In this document: piece after piece, positions 9,145-18,530 of the stretch
Position numbering within the stretch: the first letter of the stretch is position 1
Layout: each line of letters begins with the position of its first letter
Assembly: GCF_003056345.1 (NCBI RefSeq)
Contig: NZ_PYWB01000010.1
Span: 56,869 to 120,868 of the forward strand
From: Devosia submarina
GTDB taxonomy: Bacteria; Pseudomonadota; Alphaproteobacteria; Rhizobiales; Devosiaceae
DNA length: 64,000 nt
Direction: 5' to 3'
Notes under the pieces: model-generated
Databases searched by the model: none
What the model was told of the DNA's origin: nothing
What the model saw: only the letters and a program-made list of their open reading frames with translations
Made by a program: the position numbers and the translations under genes

Positions 9145-9256
9145 GCGGGGGAATGGCGGAATCTGGCTTTTCCTTCCTTGTGCTTTACCCCGGTGAGCGG
9201 CGCTGCTATTTCAGGGGCGACATGCCGGTAACCGTCGGGTTCGCATGTGAGGGAAT

Positions 9257-9916
9257 ATGGACCAGCTTGCAGACCAGTCATCTCAGCCCAAGCGGGCCCG
9301 CAATGCGGAGCGCACCAAGGCGGCGATCCTGGAGGCGGGCCGGGCAGAATTCGCCGAACGGGGCTTTGAAGGCGCGCGGGTGGATGCCATTGCGGCTCTG
9401 GCCGGGGCCAATAAGCGGCTGCTTTACCATTATTTCGGCAACAAGGAGGACCTTTACCGGGCGGTCCTGCTCGATGCCTATCAGGAAATCCGTCGTGGCG
9501 AGCGGGCGCTGTCGCTCGATCAATATGGTCCGGTGGAAGCCATGGATCGGCTGGTGCGCTTCACCTTTCGCCATTTCCTGGCCAATCCCTGGTTTCCGCG
9601 CCTCCTCGGTACGGAAAACATCGAAAATGCGCGGTTCCTGAAAACCCTGCCCGATATCCAGGCGCTCCATTCGCCCCTCGTTGGGCAGATCACCACGATT
9701 GTGGATCGCGGCGCCGATGCGGGTACTTTTCGCCGCGATGTGGACCCGGTCCAGCTTTACATTTCCATTGCCGCCCTGGGCTTTTTCTATGTGTCCAACA
9801 TGGCGACGCTTTCGGTGATCTTTGCGCGCGATCTTTCGGGCGTGGCCATGCTGCAGGAGCGGGAGGCGCAGGCCGTGCAGATGGTGCTCGATTACCTCCG
9901 CACCAAGCCGAGCTAG
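9257..9916 (+). CDS. TetR/AcrR family transcriptional regulator
   Basis: A 219-residue repressor. The N-terminal helix-turn-helix is clear: RTKAAILEAGRAEFAERGF, then VDAIAALAGANKRLLYHYFGNKEDLY (residues about 18-70). The C-terminal half is helical and would hold the ligand pocket. It is divergent from the leftward sugar operon, and its promoter shares that intergenic region. The stop codon overlaps the stop of the convergent LysR gene within a CTAG. It probably controls the sugar regulon through the GTAAC-N6-GTTAC operators. Confidence 0.9.
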   Translation: MDQLADQSSQPKRARNAERTKAAILEAGRAEFAERGFEGARVDAIAALAGANKRLLYHYFGNKEDLYRAVLLDAYQEIRRGERALSLDQYGPVEAMDRLVRFTFRHFLANPWFPRLLGTENIENARFLKTLPDIQALHSPLVGQITTIVDRGADAGTFRRDVDPVQLYISIAALGFFYVSNMATLSVIFARDLSGVAMLQEREAQAVQMVLDYLRTKPS

Positions 9917-10833
9917 ACCGGCTCAAGCACGCTGGGCGCCTTGGCGCGGATCGCCTCGATCAGTTCAACCATGCGCTCGTCATCGGCGCGCTCCTGCAGC
10001 ACATAGATGCCCACAATACTTTGACGCGTGGGCTCGGTGACCTCTATGCGCTTGAGGCCGCGCCGGCCGAACTCGGCTTCCATCACATCGGTATGGCCAA
10101 GCACGGCATCGCTGCGTTCCACATAGTCGAGGCATGCCGCCAGGGAATTGGACGCAAAGGCATAGCGGCCTCCGTCGAATGGGGCGCTGGCCGCAGTGGT
10201 GCGGCTCCAGGTTTCAAAGAAGCGCTGATGACGAATTTCGGGCAGCGATGAGGTCACTGCCGGAAAGGCCTCGATTTCGCTGAGCGATCGTGGCCGGCTC
10301 AGGAGCGGATGGCCCGGGCGCACGAAATAGCCCTGTTCCACCCGGCCCAGGGCGATGAAGCGGGCGCCCGTGCTCCGGTTTAGCCCTTCGATCTCGTGGG
10401 CGATAAACAGGGAAATATCACCGCTGAGCAGCTGGTCCATGCAGCGCAGCTGATTGCCCAGGCTCACATGGATGCGTGCCTTGCCATAGCGCTTGGCATA
10501 ATCGAGCACGAGATCGCGGATAAACAGGGTCCACCACGAATAGCCTGTGCCGATCCGCAAGCCCTGTTCGGTGCGGCCGCGCTGGTCGGCGAGGGCGCTC
10601 AGCGTGTTGTCATAAAGGCGGCGCATGAGGCGCCCGTTCTGGTAGAGCGTTTCGCCATATTCGGTGAGCTCGACGCCGCGCGATGTTCGCACCAGGAGCG
10701 GCACGCCCAGATTTTCCTCAAGCTTGCGCATGTTGAAGGTGAGGGTGGGCTGGGTCACAAAAAGCGCTGTGGCAGCACCGGTGATGCTGCCCGCCTCGGC
10801 CACGGCGAGAAATTGGGTAAGAAGCTTGTCCAT
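9913..10833 (-). CDS. LysR family transcriptional regulator
   Basis: A 306-residue LysR-type regulator. The winged helix-turn-helix is MDKLLTQFLAVAEAGSITGA, then ALFVTQPTLTFNMRKLEENLG. The LysR substrate-binding domain follows. ATG 10833 is preferred over ATG 10848 because AAGG lies 6 bases before it and because the upstream ATG falls inside a dyad that looks like the autoregulatory site. It is divergent from the ABC importer operon and may activate it; no ligand can be read from sequence. Confidence 0.88.
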   Translation of the reverse strand: MDKLLTQFLAVAEAGSITGAATALFVTQPTLTFNMRKLEENLGVPLLVRTSRGVELTEYGETLYQNGRLMRRLYDNTLSALADQRGRTEQGLRIGTGYSWWTLFIRDLVLDYAKRYGKARIHVSLGNQLRCMDQLLSGDISLFIAHEIEGLNRSTGARFIALGRVEQGYFVRPGHPLLSRPRSLSEIEAFPAVTSSLPEIRHQRFFETWSRTTAASAPFDGGRYAFASNSLAACLDYVERSDAVLGHTDVMEAEFGRRGLKRIEVTEPTRQSIVGIYVLQERADDERMVELIEAIRAKAPSVLEPV

Positions 10834-10846
10834 CAAATGCCTTGGC

Positions 10847-10861
10847 ATAGAAGAAATCTAT
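10847..10861. promoter_or_regulatory. LysR-type box (T-N11-A dyad)
   Basis: ATAGAAGAAATCTAT is a perfect ATAGA-N5-TCTAT dyad satisfying the T-N11-A rule for LysR-type regulators. It lies 14 bases before the chosen LysR start, a usual place for autoregulation, and faces the divergent importer operon. Confidence 0.5.
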
Positions 10862-11285
10862 AGCTGAGATGATATTTCGTATTGTTCTTTTGATCCAGAC
10901 TGCGCCACCATTGCGTGAACACAACAAGGATGCTGGCCAACAGCACCAAGGATCGCTGTTCCGAATGGAAAGCGGCGGGGACAAACGAGGAGATTTCAGA
11001 GGCACTTAGCAAGGTGGAGGACGCGGTCCGAGGGCTATTCTCGGCTGCCTTTATCTTCCATACAAGTTCGTTGCGCAGCTTCGAATCCCTGTGCTATGCC
11101 GTAACCAGCCAGTTAAATGCACAATTGGTGGGGCAGGCAGTCAGCGCAGAGCACTGAACGGCGGTCTTGACAACCAAGGGCAAGTGCGGCTGCAATGTAA
11201 CTGATTGGTGACTTAGCGGTGGAGAGGCCGTGGTCGCCGCGTCCGGCAGAATGCTGGGCAACAAAGTTCAATGGGAGGAAAATCC
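10862..11285 (+). promoter_or_regulatory. Divergent intergenic region with importer operon promoter and operator
   Basis: A gap of about 420 bases before the importer. At 11167-11172 is TTGACA. A weak -10 (TGCAAT, 11191-11196) follows, then the operator GTAACTGATTGGTGAC (11197-11212) with flanking TTAGC, 24 bases after the -35. This copies the arrangement at 9098-9144. An open frame at about 10915-11157 has no ribosome site and no recognisable protein character and is not called. Confidence 0.6.
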
Positions 11286-12578
11286 ATGACTATTCGTGTC
11301 GATCGTCGCAAATTCCTGATGGGCAGCACCGCGCTTGCGGCCGCCGGCGCTATGGGCGTCATGCCGGCTTGGGCGCAAAGCGAAGATCTGCGCCTGATCT
11401 TCTGGGGTGGCCAGGCCCGTGCCGACCGCACCAACAAGGTGACCGATCTGTTTGAGCAGGCCAAGGGCGGCAGCGTTCAGAGCGAGTTCCTCGCCTGGAA
11501 CGATTACTGGCCGAAGCTCGCGACCCAGACCGCCGGCGGCAATGCCCCGGACGTGATCCAGATGGACTATCGCTACATCGTTGAATACGCCAAGCGTAAC
11601 GCGATTGCCCCGCTTGACGAATTCGTGGGCGGCGCGCTGCAGCTGGCCGATTTTGACCAGGACCAGCTCGAGGGCGGCAAGGTCGACGGCAAGCTTTATG
11701 GCATTTCGCTGGGCGCCAATTCGGTGGCCATGCTGATGAACGTCACGGCCTTCGAGGAAGCCGGCATCGAGCCGCCGACCAATGATTGGACCTATGACGA
11801 CATCATGACCATGGGCGAAGCCTTCAAGGCCGCCAATGTGCGTGGCGGCATGAAGCTGATTGCCGACGGCTCCTACAACGAACCCATGCTCAACAACTGG
11901 CTGCGCCAGAAGGGCAAGGAACTCTACACTGCTGACGGAAAGCTCGCCTTCGAGGAAGCCGACATGGTGGAATGGTTTAAGCTCTGGCAGACCATGCGTG
12001 ATGCCGGGGTCTGCGTTGCTCCCGACGAGCAGGCGCTTGATACGGGCCCGCTGGAATCAACCATGCTGGTTTCGGGCAAGGCGGCATTGCTGCCGGCCAA
12101 CTCCAACCAGCTCGTGGCCTTCCAGGCCATCATGCAGGACAAGGTCGACATGGTTGGCCATCCCCGCATTGCGCCCGGCGCCGGTGGCGGTCACTATCGC
12201 AAGCCGTCCATGTTCTTCTCGGTGGCCGCTTCCTCGGCCAACAAGGAGCGCGCGGCCGAGTTCCTCAACTTCTTTATCTCGGACCCCGAGGCGGCCAAGA
12301 TTCTCGATGTCGAGCGCGGCATTCCCTGCCTGCCTTCCACGCGCGACGTCGTGGCGCCGATCCTGGACGAGCAGAACCTGATCGCGCTCAACTTCGTGTC
12401 CAATCTGGGCGACCTGCTTGGGCCGCTACCCCCGCCACCACCAGCCGCTGCTGGCGAAATCGATCTCTCGCTGCTGCGCGTGATCGGCCAGGAAGTGGGC
12501 TTTGGTGCCCGCACGCCGGAAGACGGCGCGGCCTATTTCGTGTCCGAGGCCACCGCGATCCTGGAACGCGCTGCCTAA
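11286..12578 (+). CDS. ABC sugar transporter, family 1 extracellular solute-binding protein
   Basis: A 430-residue periplasmic binding protein. The N-terminus MTIRVDRRKFLMGSTALAAA carries a twin-arginine (RRKFL) signal followed by a hydrophobic stretch ending MPAWA, suggesting Tat export. LRLIFWGGQARADRTNKVTD begins the mature protein and is typical of CUT1-type binding proteins. Start ATG 11286 has GGAGGA 7 bases upstream; the ATG at 11271 merely contains that ribosome site. It is the first gene of the rightward operon and delivers an unknown sugar or glycoside to the two permeases downstream. Confidence 0.9.
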   Translation: MTIRVDRRKFLMGSTALAAAGAMGVMPAWAQSEDLRLIFWGGQARADRTNKVTDLFEQAKGGSVQSEFLAWNDYWPKLATQTAGGNAPDVIQMDYRYIVEYAKRNAIAPLDEFVGGALQLADFDQDQLEGGKVDGKLYGISLGANSVAMLMNVTAFEEAGIEPPTNDWTYDDIMTMGEAFKAANVRGGMKLIADGSYNEPMLNNWLRQKGKELYTADGKLAFEEADMVEWFKLWQTMRDAGVCVAPDEQALDTGPLESTMLVSGKAALLPANSNQLVAFQAIMQDKVDMVGHPRIAPGAGGGHYRKPSMFFSVAASSANKERAAEFLNFFISDPEAAKILDVERGIPCLPSTRDVVAPILDEQNLIALNFVSNLGDLLGPLPPPPPAAAGEIDLSLLRVIGQEVGFGARTPEDGAAYFVSEATAILERAA

Positions 12579-12635
12579 TCAAACCTTCCCGCGCGCCTCT
12601 CCCCGGGGCGCGCGGCCTCCGGCCACTTCAAGGAT

Positions 12636-13586
12636 ATGACCATGGCAGTTCAAACGGTCAGCCCCGCCGATCTCTCCCCTCCGGCAAAGCAAACCAGCCT
12701 CTGGTCGCGCATCTGGCACAATGATGCACCGGGCTATCTGTTTCTCCTGCCCTGGCTTGTCGGCTTTTTGGGCCTGACCATCGGGCCGATGGTCACCTCG
12801 CTCTATCTCAGCTTCACCGATTTCGACCTTCTCACCGCGCCTGAATGGGTGGGTGCCAACAATTACATCCGCATGCTCACCAACGACCCCAAATTCTGGA
12901 CGTCGATGCGCGTGACCATGTTCTTCGTGATCTTCTCGGTGCCGCTCAAGCTCGCCTTTGCGCTGGCTGTTGCCATGCTGCTCAATCGCGGCATTCGCGG
13001 GCTGCCGCTTTATCGCGCGCTGTTCTACCTGCCATCGCTGCTGGGCGCTTCGGTCGCCATCGCCATTTTGTGGCGGCAGATTTTTGCCGGTGACGGCCTG
13101 GTCAACAAATTCCTTGCCATGTTCGGCATTATCGGGCCGAGCTGGATTTCCAACCCCAATTACTCGCTCTGGACGCTGATCGTGCTGTCCATCTGGCAGT
13201 TCGGCTCGCCCATGATCATTTTTCTGGCCGGGCTCCGTCAGATCCCGCAGGACATGTATGAAGCGGCAAGCCTTGATGGCGCTTCGAAATGGCGGCAGTT
13301 CGTCAAGATCACGCTGCCGCTGCTCACGCCCGTCGTGTTCTTCAACGCCATTATCCAGACCATTGAAGCCTTCAAGAGCTTCACCCCCGCCTTCATCATC
13401 TCGGGCGGCACGGGCAATCCGATCAATTCGACGCTGTTCTACACGCTCTACCTCTATCAGGAGGCCTTCGGCTTCTTCCGCATGGGCTATGCCTCGGCAC
13501 TGGCCTGGGTGCTGCTGGCGCTGGTGGGGGTGTTCACGGCCTTCTCGTTCCTGACCTCCAAATATTGGGTGCACTACGATGACTGA
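12636..13586 (+). CDS. ABC sugar transporter permease (MalF-type)
   Basis: A 316-residue inner-membrane protein with about six hydrophobic segments, the first at GYLFLLPWLVGFLGLTIGPM. The cytoplasmic EAA loop contacting the ATPase is EAASLDGASKWRQFVKITLP. It overlaps the next permease gene by 8 bases, so the two subunits are co-translated. It belongs to the CUT1 importer together with the genes at 11286, 13579 and 16583. Confidence 0.92.
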   Translation: MTMAVQTVSPADLSPPAKQTSLWSRIWHNDAPGYLFLLPWLVGFLGLTIGPMVTSLYLSFTDFDLLTAPEWVGANNYIRMLTNDPKFWTSMRVTMFFVIFSVPLKLAFALAVAMLLNRGIRGLPLYRALFYLPSLLGASVAIAILWRQIFAGDGLVNKFLAMFGIIGPSWISNPNYSLWTLIVLSIWQFGSPMIIFLAGLRQIPQDMYEAASLDGASKWRQFVKITLPLLTPVVFFNAIIQTIEAFKSFTPAFIISGGTGNPINSTLFYTLYLYQEAFGFFRMGYASALAWVLLALVGVFTAFSFLTSKYWVHYDD

Positions 13587-14463
13587 TGCTCCCGCCGGTT
13601 TGACCGTAGTCAATGGCAGCGTGTCCCCCGCACGTAAGCGGATCACGACCATACTGATCCACGCAGCGCTCCTGGGCGCCTCGATCCTGATGCTCTATCC
13701 GCTCCTCTGGATGCTGGCGGCCTCGTTTCGCCCGGAAAACGAGATCTTCACCTCGGCCAGCATCATCCCGTCATCGTGGAGCATCGATTCCTATATTCGC
13801 GGCTGGAATGGCCTGCGCACCAGCTTTGGCGTCTTTTTCACCAATAGCTTCATCATCTCTATCCTGAGCGTGTGCGGCAATGTCCTGGCCTGTTCCATGG
13901 CGGCCTTTGCCTTTGCGCGCCTGCAGTTCCGCGGCCGGAATTTCTGGTTCGCCATGATGCTGATGACGCTGATGCTGCCCTATCAGGTGACGCTGATCCC
14001 CCAATATGTGCTGTTCCGTCAGCTGGGGTGGGTCAACACCTTCCTGCCGCTGGTGGTGCCGAAATTTCTCGCCGCCGACGGGTTCTTTATCTTCCTCATG
14101 GTGCAGTTCTTCCGTGGCCTGCCCAAGGAATTGGATGAAGCGGCGCAAATGGACGGCTGCTCGCCCTGGCGCATCTATTGGAAGATCGTCATGCCGCTTT
14201 CGCTGCCAGTTTTGGCGACGGCTGCCATCTTCACCTTCATCTGGACCTGGGACGATTTCTTCGGGCCGCTGATCTATCTCAGCGAAATGCGCCAATACAC
14301 GGTGATGCTGGGCCTGCGCACCTTCACAGACTCCACGGGCACGTCGGACTATGGGGGATTGTTCGCCATGAGCGTGCTCAGCCTTGTGCCGATCTTCCTT
14401 TTCTTCCTCTTCTTCCAGCGCTTGCTGATCGAAGGCATCGCGACCACCGGAATGAAACGCTAG
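13579..14463 (+). CDS. ABC sugar transporter permease (MalG-type)
   Basis: A 294-residue inner-membrane protein, second permease of the importer. A hydrophobic N-terminal helix (ILIHAALLGASILMLYPLLW) leads into the BPD_transp_1 domain, and the EAA loop is DEAAQMDGCSPWRIYWKIVM. It starts within the end of the preceding permease gene and stops 4 bases before the next dehydrogenase gene, consistent with one polycistronic message. Confidence 0.92.
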   Translation: MTDAPAGLTVVNGSVSPARKRITTILIHAALLGASILMLYPLLWMLAASFRPENEIFTSASIIPSSWSIDSYIRGWNGLRTSFGVFFTNSFIISILSVCGNVLACSMAAFAFARLQFRGRNFWFAMMLMTLMLPYQVTLIPQYVLFRQLGWVNTFLPLVVPKFLAADGFFIFLMVQFFRGLPKELDEAAQMDGCSPWRIYWKIVMPLSLPVLATAAIFTFIWTWDDFFGPLIYLSEMRQYTVMLGLRTFTDSTGTSDYGGLFAMSVLSLVPIFLFFLFFQRLLIEGIATTGMKR

Positions 14464-14467
14464 ACCT

Positions 14468-15487
14468 ATGACCGACTTGAAATTTGCTGCCATCGGCATC
14501 AACCACAGCCACATCTATGGACAGGTGGAGTGCCTCAAGCGCGCCGGCGCCCAGTTCGTCGCCTTCCATGCGGTGGAAGACGATCTGGCCGCTGCCTTCT
14601 CGCAGAAGTTTCCCGAAGCCCGGCGCGTTGCCGAGGCGCGGGAAATCCTTGAAGACGAGACGATTGCCATCATCACGACGGCCGCCATTCCGGCTGACCG
14701 CGCGGCGATTTCGATTGCTGCGATGCAACATGGCAAGGATGTTTTGTCCGACAAGCCGGGCATGACCACATTCGCGCAGCTCGAAGAGATCAAGCGTGTG
14801 CAGCGGGAAACCGGCCGCATCTATGGCGTGCTTTATTCCGAGCATTTCGAAGTGCGCGCCACGGTGGAAGCCGGCAATTTGATTGCGCAGGGCGCCATCG
14901 GCAAGGTGATCAATACGGTGGGCCTTGGCCCCCACGCCATCCGCAACAACCAGCGTCCGGACTGGTTCTTCACCCGCGAGCGCTATGGCGGCATCCTGTG
15001 CGATATCGCCAGCCACCAGTTCGAGCAGTTCCTGTTTTTCTCCAACGCCATGGATGCCGAGATCGTTTCGGCAAGCGTCGCCAACCGTGGCAATCCGGAC
15101 AAGCCGGGCCTGCAGGATGTGGGCGACACGCACCTCAAGACGGCTGATACTACGGGGTATATCCGCGTGGACTGGTTCACCCCGCAGGGCCTGCCCACCT
15201 GGGGCGACGGGCGCCTCACGATCCTGGGCACGGAAGGCTATATCGAGCTGCGCAAATACATCGATATTGCTGGCAAGCCGGGCGAGAACCACCTCTTCAT
15301 CGTGAACAAGGAGGGCCCGCGCCACATCGATTGTTCGAACGTCGACCTGCCGTTTGGTCGGCAATTCCTCGATGATGTCAGAAACCGGACGGAAACGGCC
15401 ATGCCGCAGGAGCGGTGCTTCAATGCCATGAAACTGGCTTTGACGGCGCAACAAATGGCGGAACGCGGCACGGAGTGGGCACAATGA
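14468..15487 (+). CDS. Gfo/Idh/MocA family oxidoreductase
   Basis: A 339-residue NAD(P)-dependent dehydrogenase. The Rossmann start is LKFAAIGINHSHIYGQVECL, an unusual version rich in His, and the catalytic-lysine motif is GKDVLSDKPGMTTF, where the usual EKP is DKP. In the C-terminal domain, GGILCDIASHQFEQF supplies the conserved Asp and His. Its TGA overlaps the ATG of the next dehydrogenase gene (ATGA at 15484). Two successive Gfo/Idh genes beside a sugar importer suggest oxidation and re-reduction at different carbons, as in keto-glycoside pathways; this is inference. Confidence 0.85.
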   Translation: MTDLKFAAIGINHSHIYGQVECLKRAGAQFVAFHAVEDDLAAAFSQKFPEARRVAEAREILEDETIAIITTAAIPADRAAISIAAMQHGKDVLSDKPGMTTFAQLEEIKRVQRETGRIYGVLYSEHFEVRATVEAGNLIAQGAIGKVINTVGLGPHAIRNNQRPDWFFTRERYGGILCDIASHQFEQFLFFSNAMDAEIVSASVANRGNPDKPGLQDVGDTHLKTADTTGYIRVDWFTPQGLPTWGDGRLTILGTEGYIELRKYIDIAGKPGENHLFIVNKEGPRHIDCSNVDLPFGRQFLDDVRNRTETAMPQERCFNAMKLALTAQQMAERGTEWAQ

Positions 15488-16569
15488 GCAAGATCTTGAA
15501 CGTCGCCATCATCGGTGTCGGCATCGGCCGCAGCCATATCGTGGAGGGCTACCAACCCAATTCCGACAAATACAGGGTGCTGGCGCTATGCGACCTTAAT
15601 GTCGAGCGCATGACGCCGATAGCCGATGAATTTGGCGTCGAGCGGCGGCTGACCGATTTCGATGAGGTCCTTGGGATGGAGGATATCGACGTGGTCGACA
15701 TCTGCACGCCCCCAGGGCTTCACTATCCCATGGTGATGGCGGCGCTGAAGGCCGGCAAGCACGTGATCTGTGAAAAGCCGCTGGTCGGCTCGCTCCAGCA
15801 GGTCGATGACGTGATCGCCCAAGAAAAGATCAGCAAGGGCAAGCTGATGCCCGTGTTCCAGTACCGGTTCGGCGACGGCATTGAGCAGGCCAAGGCCATC
15901 ATCGACGCTGGCATCGCCGGCAAGCCATTCGTGGGCACGGTGGAAACCATGTGGCGCCGCGGGCCCGACTATTACGCCGTGCCATGGCGCGGCAAATGGG
16001 CGACCGAATTGGGTGGCGTGCTGATGACCCATGCCATCCACCAGCATGATCTCTTCACCTACCTCATGGGCGATGTGTCGCGCCTGTTTGGCCGTGTTGC
16101 CACCCGCGTCAACGATATCGAGGTGGAAGATTGCGTCACGGCTAGCCTCGAGCTCGCCAATGGCGCGCTGGGCAGCTTTACCGCGACCCTGGGCGCTGCC
16201 GAAGAAGTCACCCGGCTGTTCTTGACCTTCGAGAATGTCACCTTCGAAAGCGATTACGAGCCCTACAACCCAGGCAACAAGCCCTGGCGCATCCAGCCGC
16301 GCAACCCGGAAACTGCTGCAAAGATCGAGGCATTGCTCAAGGACTGGAAGCATGTGCCCTCGCGCTTTCAGACGCAGATGGCACGCTTCCACGACGCCTT
16401 GATGGGCACTGCACCCATGCCGGTCACATCAGCAGATTCCCGCCGGGCACTGGAAATCGTAACGGCATTCTACCATTCCTCCACCACGCATGAAGACGTG
16501 GCGCTGCCCATTCCCGCCGACCATCCGCGCTACCAGAGCTGGGTTCCACCCCAGTTCCGCGCCGCCTGA
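15484..16569 (+). CDS. Gfo/Idh/MocA family oxidoreductase
   Basis: A 361-residue NAD(P)-dependent dehydrogenase beginning [20 protein letters not shown], with a standard GxGxGxxH turn. The catalytic motif is [14 protein letters not shown]. The C-terminal domain has [19 protein letters not shown], where His residues line the active site. The frame is open upstream to 15415, but ATG 15484, coupled to the preceding stop, is the true start. It is the second dehydrogenase of the rightward operon and differs clearly in sequence from the first, so substrates or steps probably differ. Confidence 0.88.
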   Translation: MSKILNVAIIGVGIGRSHIVEGYQPNSDKYRVLALCDLNVERMTPIADEFGVERRLTDFDEVLGMEDIDVVDICTPPGLHYPMVMAALKAGKHVICEKPLVGSLQQVDDVIAQEKISKGKLMPVFQYRFGDGIEQAKAIIDAGIAGKPFVGTVETMWRRGPDYYAVPWRGKWATELGGVLMTHAIHQHDLFTYLMGDVSRLFGRVATRVNDIEVEDCVTASLELANGALGSFTATLGAAEEVTRLFLTFENVTFESDYEPYNPGNKPWRIQPRNPETAAKIEALLKDWKHVPSRFQTQMARFHDALMGTAPMPVTSADSRRALEIVTAFYHSSTTHEDVALPIPADHPRYQSWVPPQFRAA

Positions 16570-16582
16570 GGAGTTTGAGTTC

Positions 16583-17641
<1,059 letters not shown>

Positions 17642-18110
17642 TTCGCTGCTTCCCCCAGCACCTCAGGATGGATTCCGGCTCAGGCCGGGGGTGGGGCTAG
17701 GCTGGTAGAAGGCACAGAATCTGCAGTCGACACCCTACCCCTTGCGGGGAGGGATCAAGGGTGGGGGAGCTGCGTCTGCAGCTCGCACCAGAGCTTAGGG
17801 TTCGACATACACTCAGCACCCCCACCCTGGCCCTCCCCGCAAGGGGGAGGGTGACATCGCGTATGCGGGCTGGTTCTTTGCTCGCCTGCCAAGGCTTGGG
17901 CTGGAATATCAGTAGACCTCATGGTGAGCTTGTCGAACCACGAGGTCGTGGCACGGGCTCCACTCGGGCGGCCTCGTGGTTCGACAGGCTCACCATGAGG
18001 CCTCTGGGGCATGGCGCTAAGGCCATCGGGTGCGCTAGGCGCCGCGCTCAATGACAGCACCGACCCCCACCTTGGCCCTCTCCGCAAGGGTGAGGGGGTG
18101 CATCGTGGCC
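17642..18110. repeat. Cluster of interspersed palindromic repeats
   Basis: This 470-base gap holds no credible gene. It contains a family C fragment (about 17660-17690), family B units with ccttgcggggaggg / ccctccccgcaaggggg arms (about 17735-17855 and 18058-18105), and a full family A unit (17911-18003) whose two arms are almost perfect reverse complements. The density suggests a preferred insertion or amplification zone between convergent genes. Confidence 0.75.
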
Positions 18111-18114
18111 GCAC

Positions 18115-18405
18115 TCAGGTTGGATGGGCTTCAACCTTGCCGGCTTCGTCGGACTCGTCATCGAGATGGTCTTCCACATCGGTATCGGGCCGATCGCCGC
18201 CGTCGGCGAGCTCTTCGTGCCATTTGCCGTCGGCGTCCTGGTAAAGGATAGCGTCGGTTTCGCCGGCGAGGCGCTGGCGCTCGGCTGCGGCGACGGCGGC
18301 TTCGTGGGCGGCTTCGTGGGTGGGGTAGGTTTCGGAAAAAACGTCACCGACCTTGTAGGCGAAGCCGCCATCATGCTGGACGACGTCATAGGTTACATGC
18401 GCCAT
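18115..18405 (-). CDS. DUF2188-like small protein
   Basis: A 96-residue protein, MAHVTYDVVQHDGGFAYKVG..., resembling DUF2188, a short fold with a repeated W/Y-x-V strand pattern seen in many rhizobial proteins of unknown function. The middle is alanine-rich (THEAAHEAAVAAAERQR) and the C-terminus is acidic (DTDVEDHLDDESDEAG). ATG 18405 has AAGGAG upstream; the frame extends to 18501 without support. No operon partner is seen. Confidence 0.7.
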   Translation of the reverse strand: MAHVTYDVVQHDGGFAYKVGDVFSETYPTHEAAHEAAVAAAERQRLAGETDAILYQDADGKWHEELADGGDRPDTDVEDHLDDESDEAGKVEAHPT

Positions 18406-18530
18406 TATAGTCTCCTTGTTGGCGGCAAAACGCCCCTTGGCGCCGAGAAGTTGCGTCGTGCCGGTGGCGACAGCCTCACTTGTTCGCCGCCGCGGGCTCA
18501 CCTACATGCCTTGGGTGAAACGGGACTGAC

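Noticed and set aside
10915..11157. 80-codon open frame between LysR and the importer
   Set aside because: There is no ATG or ribosome site, no recognisable protein pattern, and it occupies a promoter region.
17735..18110. CRISPR array
   Set aside because: Repeats are few, unequal, self-complementary and not separated by regular unique spacers; they are REP/MITE-like units.
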